Source: Bacteroidota bacterium
GTDB taxonomy: Bacteria > Bacteroidota > Bacteroidia > Flavobacteriales_D > Sanyastnellaceae
Assembly: GCA_027622975.1 (NCBI GenBank)
Contig: JAQBVN010000001.1
Span: forward strand, 99,955-163,954
Length of the DNA: 64,000 nucleotides
Direction of reading: 5' to 3'
Part shown: positions 1-8,236 of the stretch, one piece after another
How positions within the stretch are numbered: the first letter of the stretch is position 1
Layout: every line of letters begins with the position of its first letter
Position numbers and translations under genes: made by a program
The notes under the pieces: model-generated
Database searches by the model: none
Seen by the model: the letters and a program-made list of their open reading frames with translations, nothing else
Told to the model about the DNA's origin: nothing

Positions 1-704
1 CCCGGATGGCGCTTGCGAGAGATGATTTGTTGGACCGCTACGAGGATGTGGGCTGTGGCCAACACTGCATCTACGCAAGCGTCAGGCAAGGCCGCATGTC
101 CACCTTTTCCGTGAACAGTCAGGTGGATTTCATCTGCCGAAGCCATGTAGGCTCCCTGGCGCATGCCCACATGACCCGCTGGAAGTTGAGGATAGACGTG
201 TTGACCCAGGATGTGCGTGGGAATGGGGTTGGTCAAGACTCCTGCTTCTACCATGGCTTTGGCGCCTCCAGGAAGGCGTTCTTCGCCAGGTTGAAAAATG
301 CAGCGCACCGTACCGAACCAAGCGTCCCGAGTGGCCGTCAACAAATCGATGGCTCCAAGCAGGGAGGCGGTATGCACGTCATGCCCACACGCGTGCATCA
401 CACCTGGAACTTGTGAGGCGTACGACACGTGATTGGCCTCTTGGATGGGCAAGGCATCCATGTCGGCCCGCAGGGCGCACAGCCGTGAGGAGGGATCCAT
501 GCCTTCGACCGTAGCCACGATGCCTGTGCCCGTCACCCCCGTTTGGTGAGGGACACCGAGCTGGGTCAAACGAGCCGAGACGTAGGCCATGGTTTGGTGC
601 TCTTCAAAGGAGAGTTCAGGATGTTGATGCAGATGGCGGCGCCAAGCCACATAGTTCGGGGCCTGCTGCGCGGCACGTTTTTGGATGCGGTCTCGCAGAG
701 TCAT
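1..704 (-). CDS. M20 family metallopeptidase / amidohydrolase (partial, C-terminus beyond left edge)
   Basis: The reverse strand reads from an ATG at 704 through the left edge without a stop, giving about 234 residues of the N-terminal catalytic part. Visible motifs are those of the M20D amidohydrolase group (hippurate or N-acyl-amino-acid hydrolases): ALRADMDALP, then MHACGHDVHTASLLG with metal-binding His and Asp, then FQPGEE with the catalytic Glu pair, then the start of the lid domain at GKGGHAALP. The family removes N-acyl groups from amino acids or peptides using two metal ions. No signal peptide is seen, so it is probably cytoplasmic. Its ATG overlaps the TGA of the upstream TauE-like gene (ATGA), implying translational coupling. 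The exact substrate cannot be read from sequence. Confidence 0.9.
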   Translation of the reverse strand, partial: MTLRDRIQKRAAQQAPNYVAWRRHLHQHPELSFEEHQTMAYVSARLTQLGVPHQTGVTGTGIVATVEGMDPSSRLCALRADMDALPIQEANHVSYASQVPGVMHACGHDVHTASLLGAIDLLTATRDAWFGTVRCIFQPGEERLPGGAKAMVEAGVLTNPIPTHILGQHVYPQLPAGHVGMRQGAYMASADEIHLTVHGKGGHAALPDACVDAVLATAHILVAVQQIISRKRHP

Positions 705-1111
705 GGGAAAAGTTCGGGTTTGATGTGAGTCCAGGCTCGAAGCAACATCCTGATCGAAGCGTACAACATCAGGAGCCCAAAGACAAAACGCACCCAATGC
801 TCGGCCAATCGCAAACTCAGTTTGGAGCCTCCCCATGCCCCTAAGACAAACGTGATGCACAGCACCGCAGCATAGGCCCAGTGAACTTCACCCGCCCGGT
901 GATATTGCAGCACGGCCAACATGCCCACAGGCGGGAGCATCATGGCCAAACTCGTGCCTTGTGCCGCATGCTGCCCAACACCGAGGAAGGCCACCATGCA
1001 TGGCACGAGGATCAGTCCCCCACCCACGCCGATGAAACCAGAAGCCACGCCTGCAAAAGCGCCAATGGCGAGAAGGATCAGAAGGGTTTGGGCATCCATG
1101 GGGAATTGCAT
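701..1111 (-). CDS. half-size TauE/SafE (TSUP) family permease
   Basis: A 136-residue membrane protein with about four hydrophobic segments and the TSUP signature GFIGVGGGLILVP near residues 25-37. Most TauE/SafE transporters have two such repeats in about 250 residues; this is one repeat only. The reading frame is intact, with start and stop both placed in an operon-like arrangement, so it looks like the short single-repeat type seen in Bacteroidota and not a broken gene; it would have to dimerise to form a transporter. The substrate is unknown; the family exports sulfite, sulfonates or other organic anions. It lies 18 bases downstream of the TolB/barrel gene and overlaps the M20 peptidase start by four bases. 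An alternative ATG is at 1099. Confidence 0.8.
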   Translation of the reverse strand: MQFPMDAQTLLILLAIGAFAGVASGFIGVGGGLILVPCMVAFLGVGQHAAQGTSLAMMLPPVGMLAVLQYHRAGEVHWAYAAVLCITFVLGAWGGSKLSLRLAEHWVRFVFGLLMLYASIRMLLRAWTHIKPELFP

Positions 1112-1129
1112 TGAGGTTGACAGGCAGGG

Positions 1130-4100
1130 TTAGAAATCAAAATTGAGAGACAAGGTGAAGCGACGTGGCAGGATGGTTTGGTCATCCACACCATAGGCCC
1201 AATCAGCAGCGACCCAATATCCAAACAAGCGAGAACGCAACCCAAATCCCAAGTCGTACAAGATGGGCTCGCGGTTGTTGCTCACGGTTACCGTGATCGG
1301 ATTGGCTTCCACGGTGATTGTGTTGAACGCATTGTCTTCAGAATACGGGTGCAATCCCGACCATGCGGCACCCACATCGGCGAAGCCAAGGGCTTGAAGG
1401 TTTTTCAAGAACTCAGATTTTCCCGTGCCGTTGAAGAAGACTGGCACGCGCAACTCAGCGTTGGCAACGGCCACGTTGGAGCCGTTGCGCACATTGCTTG
1501 AAAAGCCGCGCAACGGCGTGATCCGAGCTTGATAGGCATACGGAATGTCGGGATCGACGGAGGTGCCGGAATTGGGGGCAATCGACAGGCTGTTGTCGGT
1601 GCCGCCGAGGAGGTGAAGGAGCTTTTTTTGGCCAATCGACCAATCCCCTGCGAGGCGGAGTGCGAGGATGCTCGGCCCCACCAAGGGGATGTACCGCCGA
1701 GCATCAAATCCGGCTGTTCCAAACGACCACCCAGCGGGAGGTGAGGACAGCCCACCCCCCGGGTTGCTCGCTGTGTGGGCTCCCACGCCATCCACAAACC
1801 ACTCGAACCAAAAACGTGCACGAAGTCCATGACGAATGTTCAGCCGAGGGCTGCGCGTGTCGTCGTGAACAAAGGCTACTTGACACCCGAGTTGTTCTCC
1901 AAAGTCGTCGTCACTCATCAGGGCGAACATGTCCGTTCCTTGAACCACGTCCCGGTCGAGGCGCAATGACACGTTCCAACGCAGGCTTCGGACTTCATCC
2001 AAGGCCCACCGCCACTCTCTGCGAAGGGAATGAGCGTAGGTGTTGACGAGTTGTCCTGTCAGGGGGTTGACCCGCGCGGAGGATTGCCGTTGAAAGGAAA
2101 GCACCTTGTCTATTTGGTCTTCGAGATTCAGGAAAGCCAAGCCGAAGAAGGTGTTGTTCAAGTTGGCGGGAATGGTGTACCCACCCACAATATGACGGTC
2201 TTCCATGAGGTCACTTACCCTGATTTCGGTGGCATTCCCGAGGCCTGGTTGGGTGTTGACTTGTCCCGTGTACGATTGATAAAAAGAGGTGCCAAACGTG
2301 TTGTTTAATTGGGTTTGCACCTTGTCAAGCGCATAGTTTCTCCGAAGGTTTTTGGGCACCAAGGTTTCGTACACAATGTCTTCCTTGGGGACTTCCAACG
2401 GGGCCTCTTCCTGATCTCTCGCAGCTGTGGAATCGAGTTTTTCAGACTCGAAGACGTAGTTCTGTGGGTCAATCTCATCGGGAGACCAAACCCGATCCCA
2501 AGTTGGGAGCAAGGTCGGAAACGGGAAGTCGTTGTCGAGGTCCTCTGTTGTCGAGGTGGGCTGATTCTTCAATCCCGCAAGTCCCAATTCGGGCAACCTC
2601 CAACGCAGAATTTGACCGGCATTCATGGTGGTTACGTAGGCTTGTTCGCCCACCATGTTCATCCCGAAGGAAGGAACAGGCAAGACGAGGGCCTTCCGAA
2701 GTTGAGTGTAGGGTCGGTATCGAACCACCGTGTCTACGGAGACAACCACGCTGTCGAGCCAACCAAAACCGAGGGTTTGACCTCCCCAATCGTCTTCCGA
2801 GATGTACGTAAATCGTCTCCCATCCAAGGCATGAGGCAGCCGCTCATCCACATCGGGCGTGTCGGTCCAACGTTCCAAGGTGATGGGGTCATCAAACAGC
2901 CGACCCACGTACAAGTCGAGGTTGGCAGGGTAGGGATGGTTGAGTTTGTCGTTTCTCAGGGTGTCATCCGGACGATTGGACGAGAACATGAAGAGATCGC
3001 TCCCGGGCCAAAACACTGGATTGAGATCATCAAATCGGTCTCGCCACAACGGCGTGGCATTGTTGGACAGGAGGTCGTACAGGTAGAGATCGCTAGAACC
3101 ATCTTGCAGGGCTGAACACAACAGATCGTTCCCGTCGGGGGTGAACGTCATGCTCAGCATTTGGTCGATGCGAAACAATTCTCGGATTTCTACCTCCCCA
3201 GTTCCCATGTCCACAATGCCTAACCTGGGCGCCCCACGTTCTTCGTGGGACCACACCAACAACCTGCTTTGGGGATGCCATGCCAGTCGGGGTGCGAGGT
3301 CATCTTCCAACCGCGCGAGTCTGTGACCCAAGATGGCATGCCAAGTCACATCTCCAGTGGCCAGGTTCAATGTCCCGACGCGAAGTTGACCGCGCTCATT
3401 GGTGGTGAAAGCCATGTGGGCGCCATCAGGTGATGGCAAAAACTGTTGGTAGTCAAACCGACGCCTCAACACCATGGGGATGCCTTGCCCTGCGGTCTTT
3501 CGCAAGGCCTTTAGATCGCGCCGGCTCTGCCATCCGGGCAGAGATTCCACATATCCGCTTGGCGCTTGGCGCAGATGGTGCGCTTGAACCTCTAGCAGCA
3601 AGTCGTCCAGGTACATGCCTGTGGCCAGCCGAAATCCCTGCTCCACACTGCGCGTGATCCTGGACATGTAGAGCACGTTGGCAACCGCAGGAAGTCCATA
3701 GACATCCGCGACATACGCCCACACAGCCTGGCCGAGAGTGGCGGCTTCGAGGCCGGAGGTTTGGTCGATCTTGGAGATTCGACCCAGTCGACAGGCGTCC
3801 AAGACATAGGCCAACGATGCGGCATCCATGCCTCTCGAGGCGAACCGTGCCACGCCATCTTCCATCCATGACGGCGTTTCAATGACATTTCCTCCTCGCA
3901 GGCTCTGTCCCCAATCGGCTTCGTACAGACATTGCTGGAACAGGATGCGCGCCAATCCCTCTCGGACGTCTTGGGTCAACCGAAGTCGGTCCCCTGAAGC
4001 ATACAGGAACAGCTTGGTTCCGACCAATTTGGCAGTTCCACCGATGTTGGAATCGGCATCTTCTGCAGACATGATGCCCACATTGCTTTGACGGAATTCT

Positions 4101-4408
4101 TCTTGAGACTTGAACACAAGCACCTGAATGGGGCCTTCGAGAGAGCGCCCAAACATGGGGGACAAGCTCGCTGCCTCGGACCCCAACATGCGTGAGACCT
4201 GTCCCGCTGCTTGTGTGCCTTCTTGATAATGGTACACCTCAAACATCCCTTGGGTGTAGTATTGCCACTGGAAGTCACGTGTTTGGACCCGATTTTTCCC
4301 AAACGCCACGTTGAGCCCGTCTGTGAATTGACCCCAAGTCACGGCTGGACCTAAGGTCACCAATGCGAGGCACAAGGTTGGGAGGAATCGTCTGGGAGTG
4401 GGCAACAT
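1130..4408 (-). CDS. TolB-like propeller protein with C-terminal Omp85/BamA-like outer-membrane barrel
   Basis: A 1092-residue exported protein. Residues 1-26 form a signal peptide (RRFLPTLCLALVTLG core, cleavage near TWG/QF). The N-terminal third resembles a peptidase-MA-like region. The middle (about 320-500) has PD40/WD40-like strands such as SPDGAHMAFTTNERG, FTPDGNDLLCSALQDG and PGSDLFMFSSNRPDD, as in TolB propellers. The C-terminal 350 residues alternate in barrel fashion, contain LRGF and an NAELRVPVFF strand like Omp85 proteins, and end in the aromatic SLNFDF typical of BAM substrates. I infer a periplasmic propeller fused to an outer-membrane barrel; cargo or partner is unknown. The start codon is 20 bases from the divergent MBL gene, and a box TAATTTCG lies at 4415-4422. 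Confidence 0.78.
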   Translation of the reverse strand: MLPTPRRFLPTLCLALVTLGPAVTWGQFTDGLNVAFGKNRVQTRDFQWQYYTQGMFEVYHYQEGTQAAGQVSRMLGSEAASLSPMFGRSLEGPIQVLVFKSQEEFRQSNVGIMSAEDADSNIGGTAKLVGTKLFLYASGDRLRLTQDVREGLARILFQQCLYEADWGQSLRGGNVIETPSWMEDGVARFASRGMDAASLAYVLDACRLGRISKIDQTSGLEAATLGQAVWAYVADVYGLPAVANVLYMSRITRSVEQGFRLATGMYLDDLLLEVQAHHLRQAPSGYVESLPGWQSRRDLKALRKTAGQGIPMVLRRRFDYQQFLPSPDGAHMAFTTNERGQLRVGTLNLATGDVTWHAILGHRLARLEDDLAPRLAWHPQSRLLVWSHEERGAPRLGIVDMGTGEVEIRELFRIDQMLSMTFTPDGNDLLCSALQDGSSDLYLYDLLSNNATPLWRDRFDDLNPVFWPGSDLFMFSSNRPDDTLRNDKLNHPYPANLDLYVGRLFDDPITLERWTDTPDVDERLPHALDGRRFTYISEDDWGGQTLGFGWLDSVVVSVDTVVRYRPYTQLRKALVLPVPSFGMNMVGEQAYVTTMNAGQILRWRLPELGLAGLKNQPTSTTEDLDNDFPFPTLLPTWDRVWSPDEIDPQNYVFESEKLDSTAARDQEEAPLEVPKEDIVYETLVPKNLRRNYALDKVQTQLNNTFGTSFYQSYTGQVNTQPGLGNATEIRVSDLMEDRHIVGGYTIPANLNNTFFGLAFLNLEDQIDKVLSFQRQSSARVNPLTGQLVNTYAHSLRREWRWALDEVRSLRWNVSLRLDRDVVQGTDMFALMSDDDFGEQLGCQVAFVHDDTRSPRLNIRHGLRARFWFEWFVDGVGAHTASNPGGGLSSPPAGWSFGTAGFDARRYIPLVGPSILALRLAGDWSIGQKKLLHLLGGTDNSLSIAPNSGTSVDPDIPYAYQARITPLRGFSSNVRNGSNVAVANAELRVPVFFNGTGKSEFLKNLQALGFADVGAAWSGLHPYSEDNAFNTITVEANPITVTVSNNREPILYDLGFGLRSRLFGYWVAADWAYGVDDQTILPRRFTLSLNFDF

Positions 4409-4414
4409 TCTTCC

Positions 4415-4422
4415 CGAAATTA
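4415..4422 (-). promoter_or_regulatory. candidate -7 box of the TolB/barrel gene (TAATTTCG)
   Basis: On the minus strand TAATTTCG matches the Bacteroidota -7 consensus TAnnTTTG with one change (T to C at position 7). Its last base is 7 nt from the ATG at 4408, so the transcript would have essentially no 5' leader. No clear -33 element was found. Confidence 0.4.
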
Positions 4423-4428
4423 CGCCTC

Positions 4429-5100
4429 ATGCTGCATACACTCACATGCAATCCGTTTGGAGAACAAACGTATGTCTTGGATCACGGCGATGGTTCAGCC
4501 ACAGTCTTTGATCCGGGCATGTCCAACCGCACCGAGCACGCGACCTTTCTGGCCTTGGTGGAGGAACTCGGAGTGGTCATCACCCAATGCCTGTTGACCC
4601 ATGCTCATCTCGACCACGTCATGGGTTGTGGTTGGGTGCATGATCGATGGGGTCTTTCGCCTCGGATGCATCCACTGGATGAAACCACGTACCAAAGAGG
4701 GCCAGTGGCGGCTCAATTGTATGGCGTCCCCATGGATGCACTTCCTCCCCCAACCCTGGATTTGGGGCATGGGATGCAGGTGTCGTGTGGACCGTTTGAG
4801 TTGGAGGTGCGATGGGTGCCAGGACATGCGCCTGGGCACGTGGTCTTTGTTTCCCATGACCATGGATGGGTTGTGGGAGGGGATGTGTTGTTTGAAGGAA
4901 GCGTAGGCCGAACGGATTTGCCTGGGTGCAATGCTTCAGATTTGGCGGCAAGCATCCCACGTGAGCTTTACACGTTGCCTCCCAACTTCGTGGTGTGGCC
5001 GGGTCATGGAGGTCCAACCACCATCGGCGCTGAGATGGACAGCAACCCGTTTGTCAACAGGTCAGGTTCAGGCCTTTTGCAGCGTGAAGCTGAACGTTGA
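4429..5100 (+). CDS. MBL-fold metallo-hydrolase (glyoxalase II-like)
   Basis: A 223-residue cytoplasmic metallo-beta-lactamase-fold hydrolase. The ligand motif THAHLDHVMG places His58, His60, Asp62 and His63 for two metals, followed by PGHAPGHVVF, GGDVLFEGSVGRTDLPG and the final WPGHGGPTTIG, the usual order in hydroxyacylglutathione-hydrolase-like proteins of Bacteroidota. The start at 4429 is chosen because LTCNPFGEQTYVL is the conserved N-terminus; the longer frame runs back into the divergent TolB/barrel gene. The last 33 bases overlap, tail to tail, the 3' end of the histidine kinase on the other strand. The substrate is probably a thioester such as S-lactoyl-thiol, but that is family inference only. 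Confidence 0.87.
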   Translation: MLHTLTCNPFGEQTYVLDHGDGSATVFDPGMSNRTEHATFLALVEELGVVITQCLLTHAHLDHVMGCGWVHDRWGLSPRMHPLDETTYQRGPVAAQLYGVPMDALPPPTLDLGHGMQVSCGPFELEVRWVPGHAPGHVVFVSHDHGWVVGGDVLFEGSVGRTDLPGCNASDLAASIPRELYTLPPNFVVWPGHGGPTTIGAEMDSNPFVNRSGSGLLQREAER

Positions 5101-6111
5101 GCCTTCGCCGATCGTGCTTCGAACGCTGATGGTTTGATCGTGAGCCTCCAAGATGTGCTTGACGATGGCGAGTCCCAAACCAGAGCCTCCCGCATGTCGT
5201 GAACGAGACTTGTCAACCCGATAGAAGCGCTCAAACACCCTTGGCAGGTCTTGTTCCCGGATGCCGATGCCATTGTCAGCCACTTCGATCAGCACCGATT
5301 CGTCAGCGTCGTAAAACCGAAGCTCAGTTTGGCCACCTTCCTTGCCATAGTTGATGCTGTTGACCAACAGATTGGTCAGCACTTGCACAATTTTTGGGGC
5401 ATCTCCGCGAACCATTACGCGGGTTCCGTCCATGCCTTTTTTCAGTTTGAGTTTGATGTGGTTTCGCTTGGCCTTGGGTTCCAAGCTTTCCAGCGTCTCC
5501 TTGAGAATCTCGAGCAGGTCAAACGGACGCATGTCGATTTCCAACCCCCCGGCTTCCATGCGAGTGATGACGTCCAAATCTTCGAGCAGGCCTGACATGC
5601 GCTCCACGTTTTTGGCAGCTTTCAACAGGAATTTCCGGTTGATTTCCGGGTCCTCCATGCCGCCTTCCAACAGGGTCAAGATGAATCCTTGGATGTTGAA
5701 GATGGGGGTCTTCAACTCGTGGGCCAAGTTGCCTATGAATTCTTTGCGAAACGTGTCCGTTTCCCGCAAATGGCTGATCTCTTCAATCTGAGAATCTGCC
5801 CACGCCATCACGTCTCGATTCACTTGGTCCACAATGTCATCCCCCATGTTCAAATGAACGTGGTTGGTGCTGCCTTTGAATCGACGAATCGTTTTGTAAA
5901 TGATTCGAACGCGGTCTTGGATGTACAAGCCGAGTTGTCGGTACACCAACAGGTAGCCCACGAGCCCAACGATGATTCCCACACCCACCGGTACCCAATA
6001 GGCCTCCTCAACCCCGGTGATCCACAAGGCAATCAATGTGCCAGCCAGCGACAACAGGCCCACAGCCACCCCAGTCTGGATGGCAACCATTCTTGGGCTC
6101 CTACCGGCCAT
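5068..6111 (-). CDS. sensor histidine kinase (PhoR-like)
   Basis: A 347-residue membrane histidine kinase, partner of the response regulator just upstream. Two N-terminal transmembrane segments (LLSLAGTLIALWI and VGVGIIVGLVGYLLVY) with almost no loop between them leave no room for a periplasmic sensor domain. The dimerisation H-box FIGNLAHELKTP puts the phospho-accepting His near residue 131. The ATPase has the N box (LTNLLVNSINYG), G1 (DNGIGI), F (RVFERFYRV) and G2 (GGSGLGLAIV). The start at 6111 gives a TGATG overlap with the regulator stop; the longer open frame to 6234 lies inside the regulator gene. The 3' end overlaps the convergent MBL gene by 33 bases. The signal sensed is unknown; PhoR-like architecture only suggests phosphate or envelope sensing. 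Confidence 0.9.
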   Translation of the reverse strand: MAGRSPRMVAIQTGVAVGLLSLAGTLIALWITGVEEAYWVPVGVGIIVGLVGYLLVYRQLGLYIQDRVRIIYKTIRRFKGSTNHVHLNMGDDIVDQVNRDVMAWADSQIEEISHLRETDTFRKEFIGNLAHELKTPIFNIQGFILTLLEGGMEDPEINRKFLLKAAKNVERMSGLLEDLDVITRMEAGGLEIDMRPFDLLEILKETLESLEPKAKRNHIKLKLKKGMDGTRVMVRGDAPKIVQVLTNLLVNSINYGKEGGQTELRFYDADESVLIEVADNGIGIREQDLPRVFERFYRVDKSRSRHAGGSGLGLAIVKHILEAHDQTISVRSTIGEGSTFSFTLQKA

Positions 6112-6833
6112 CAGCCTACAAATTTGTAACCAACTCCCTTGACAGTTTTGAAGAAGTCGTCGCCCAGTTTCTCTCTCAATTTGCGGATGTGGACGTCGAT
6201 TGTGCGGTCGCCTACAATAACGTCCGTGCCCCAAACACTGGCCAAAATGTTCTCCCTGCTGAAGACCCGTCCTGGCTGAGAGGCCAAAAGGCTCAGGAGT
6301 TCAAATTCTTTTTTGGGCAAAGACATTTCCTTGCCTTCGTGAATGACGACATACCGCTCAGGATCAACCATGATTCCTGTTCCGTCGTAATCTCCGCCCA
6401 CATAACTCGCCGCTTTTTTCCGTCTCAACAAGGCCTGTACACGAGAGATGAGTACACGTGGTTTGATCGGCTTGAGGATGTAATCGTCAGCCCCCGCTTC
6501 GAAACCTGCGATTTGACTGTAATCTTCTCCTCGAGCTGTCAAGAAGGCCACAATGGTTTGGCCCAAGGTCTTGTCTTCACGGATCTCCGTGCAAGCCTCC
6601 ACACCATCCATTTCGGGCATCATCACATCGAGCAAAATGAGGTCGGGAAGCAATTTTTTCGCAAGAGCAACGCCCTCGCGGCCATTGTTCGCCGTGTGAA
6701 CGTCGTACCCTTCTTTCACGAGGTTGTACTCGATGAAATCCAAAATGTCTGGTTCATCGTCTACCAAGAGAATGCGTTGCTTTCCCATGGCGCGAAGTTC
6801 ATCGAGGTTGTGTTCCTTGGAAGTAAGGGACAT
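6111..6833 (-). CDS. OmpR/PhoB-family response regulator
   Basis: A 240-residue two-domain regulator. The receiver domain has the acidic pair in ILLVDDEPDI, the phospho-accepting Asp near residue 69 in LILLDVMMPEMDG, the switch Thr in FLTARGED and Lys in DDYILKP. The C-terminal winged helix (about 140-240) shows KKEFELLSLLASQPGRVFSR and RTIDVHIRKLREKLG, ending VKGVGYKF as PhoB-type proteins do. The start at 6833 (MSLTSKEHN) is preferred over the 343-residue open frame, which runs back over the acyltransferase gene; an ATG at 6788 right before the receiver fold is also possible. It is translationally coupled (TGATG) to the kinase and sits 43 bases behind the acyltransferase, so pheT/acyltransferase/regulator/kinase may be cotranscribed. 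Confidence 0.92.
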   Translation of the reverse strand: MSLTSKEHNLDELRAMGKQRILLVDDEPDILDFIEYNLVKEGYDVHTANNGREGVALAKKLLPDLILLDVMMPEMDGVEACTEIREDKTLGQTIVAFLTARGEDYSQIAGFEAGADDYILKPIKPRVLISRVQALLRRKKAASYVGGDYDGTGIMVDPERYVVIHEGKEMSLPKKEFELLSLLASQPGRVFSRENILASVWGTDVIVGDRTIDVHIRKLREKLGDDFFKTVKGVGYKFVG

Positions 6834-6876
6834 GTGAAGAATGTATGAACACGAAGATGCGACAAAAACAATGGAT

Positions 6877-8229
6877 TCATTGTTTAGGCGCGGATTCGTT
6901 GAGAATGGAGAGGTATGTCGACCACGCTTTTCGGGCCTCGAGGTGATTCGGGTGGTGCCAAAAGGTTTGCCCCTCCACTGCGTCTCGATGTTGAATGCGC
7001 AAGCCTTGCACGTGGTCGTGAAATTTGGAGCCGGCCTGCCCCCAAATCCACATGCCCGCAGCGGCCATCCAACCCCACCCTTCAGGAGCCAGCCATCCAC
7101 CAACACCTGCCCACAGGAGCCACGTGACGGGGTAGCAAACAATGGCCAAACCCACAGACAAGGTGGCCACGAAATCGTCTTTGGTGACCATGCGTTTGAC
7201 CCGATGCTGGATCCACTTCATGGTGGGCCATGTGGGCAGGTTGGCAATCCATGCCAAGGTGCTGAGCACAGCCATGGCTGGAATGGGCTTTCGCGTGTCT
7301 TCCGAATGACAACCCCAAGCTTCGGGGCGACCAGGGGCCGATGTTTGTTGGAGCGCCTCGACACACGCGACATGCGAAGATTTCACGCGTTCCGCCCAAG
7401 CGGGGTCAGCCACCCAATGGGAGGCCCAATGCTCCAAACGCTCGCGAAACTCCGCGAATGCTTGGGTTTCCATGTCTGTGGTTCGGCACGCCCGAACCGC
7501 CTGGTGAAGAAAAGGCTGTCCTTCCTCAGGTTGGATGTTCACCATCACCTCTCCCATGGCTTGTCGAACCCGAATGTTGAACGCTGTTTTGTCCAAGGTG
7601 CCCTCAATGTCAATCAAATCATCGAAGGTGATGGGTGCACCCACCCGCATGCGAAGTTGACTGCCGGCCATGGCATAGCTTTCGTAATCCAACCCCAGGG
7701 GAACCACGTGAAGTGCATGTTTGAGCCTCGGATGTTTGGTGGCAGATCGCGCAACCATTTCGGTCAGACCACCACGCAATTCACGCAGCGACGGAAACAA
7801 GTTGTGATTTCCTTCCGGGAAAATGCCCATGGCTGCGCCTTTCTCCAACCGATCCACGCAAACGTCAAAGATGACGTCATTCCTTTCCCTGAGATCTTCC
7901 ACGCGGTCGCGCCTCCGGTAAATGGGAAGTTGGTTGTACCCGTACATGATGTGTCGCGCGAGGGGGTTCCAAAACACATCAGCTCGTGTAAGCCAATGTA
8001 TTTGAGCCGACATGAAGGCGCAGGACACCAAGGGATCCATCAGTCCATTTTGGTGGTTGCTGATCAAAATGGTGGGTTGGCCCGTGGGGGGCAAATGGTG
8101 CACACCATCGGCTCCACGAACCCGAAAGAATCGCATCACGCCTCCCCAAACCCAATACCAGGTCAAGCGGTAATACAGATGTTTACGTTGGATGGGGGGG
8201 GTGAGGAGAGGTCGTTTCATGGGAGACAT
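6877..8229 (-). CDS. 1-acylglycerol-3-phosphate / glycerol-3-phosphate acyltransferase (PlsC-like)
   Basis: A 450-residue lysophospholipid-type acyltransferase. The catalytic block is SNHQNGLMDP (His59, Asp65, an HX5D spacing instead of the classic HX4D, as seen in a Gpt2-like subgroup), followed by the phosphate-binding FPEGNHN motif near residue 150. After the acyltransferase domain comes a helical region and a C-terminal membrane part (VGLAIVCYPVTWLLWAGVGG and following) likely to anchor it in the inner membrane. It would add a fatty acyl chain to a glycerophosphate acceptor in phospholipid synthesis. The start at 8229 (MSPMKRP) is chosen 7 bases after the pheT stop; a longer frame to 8301 would overlap pheT. 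It is probably in an operon with pheT. Confidence 0.83.
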   Translation of the reverse strand: MSPMKRPLLTPPIQRKHLYYRLTWYWVWGGVMRFFRVRGADGVHHLPPTGQPTILISNHQNGLMDPLVSCAFMSAQIHWLTRADVFWNPLARHIMYGYNQLPIYRRRDRVEDLRERNDVIFDVCVDRLEKGAAMGIFPEGNHNLFPSLRELRGGLTEMVARSATKHPRLKHALHVVPLGLDYESYAMAGSQLRMRVGAPITFDDLIDIEGTLDKTAFNIRVRQAMGEVMVNIQPEEGQPFLHQAVRACRTTDMETQAFAEFRERLEHWASHWVADPAWAERVKSSHVACVEALQQTSAPGRPEAWGCHSEDTRKPIPAMAVLSTLAWIANLPTWPTMKWIQHRVKRMVTKDDFVATLSVGLAIVCYPVTWLLWAGVGGWLAPEGWGWMAAAGMWIWGQAGSKFHDHVQGLRIQHRDAVEGQTFWHHPNHLEARKAWSTYLSILNESAPKQ

Positions 8230-8236
8230 GCCATCG

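Noticed and set aside
6-416. 136-residue plus-strand frame at the left edge
   Set aside because: Antisense to the M20 peptidase, whose motifs are clear on the other strand.
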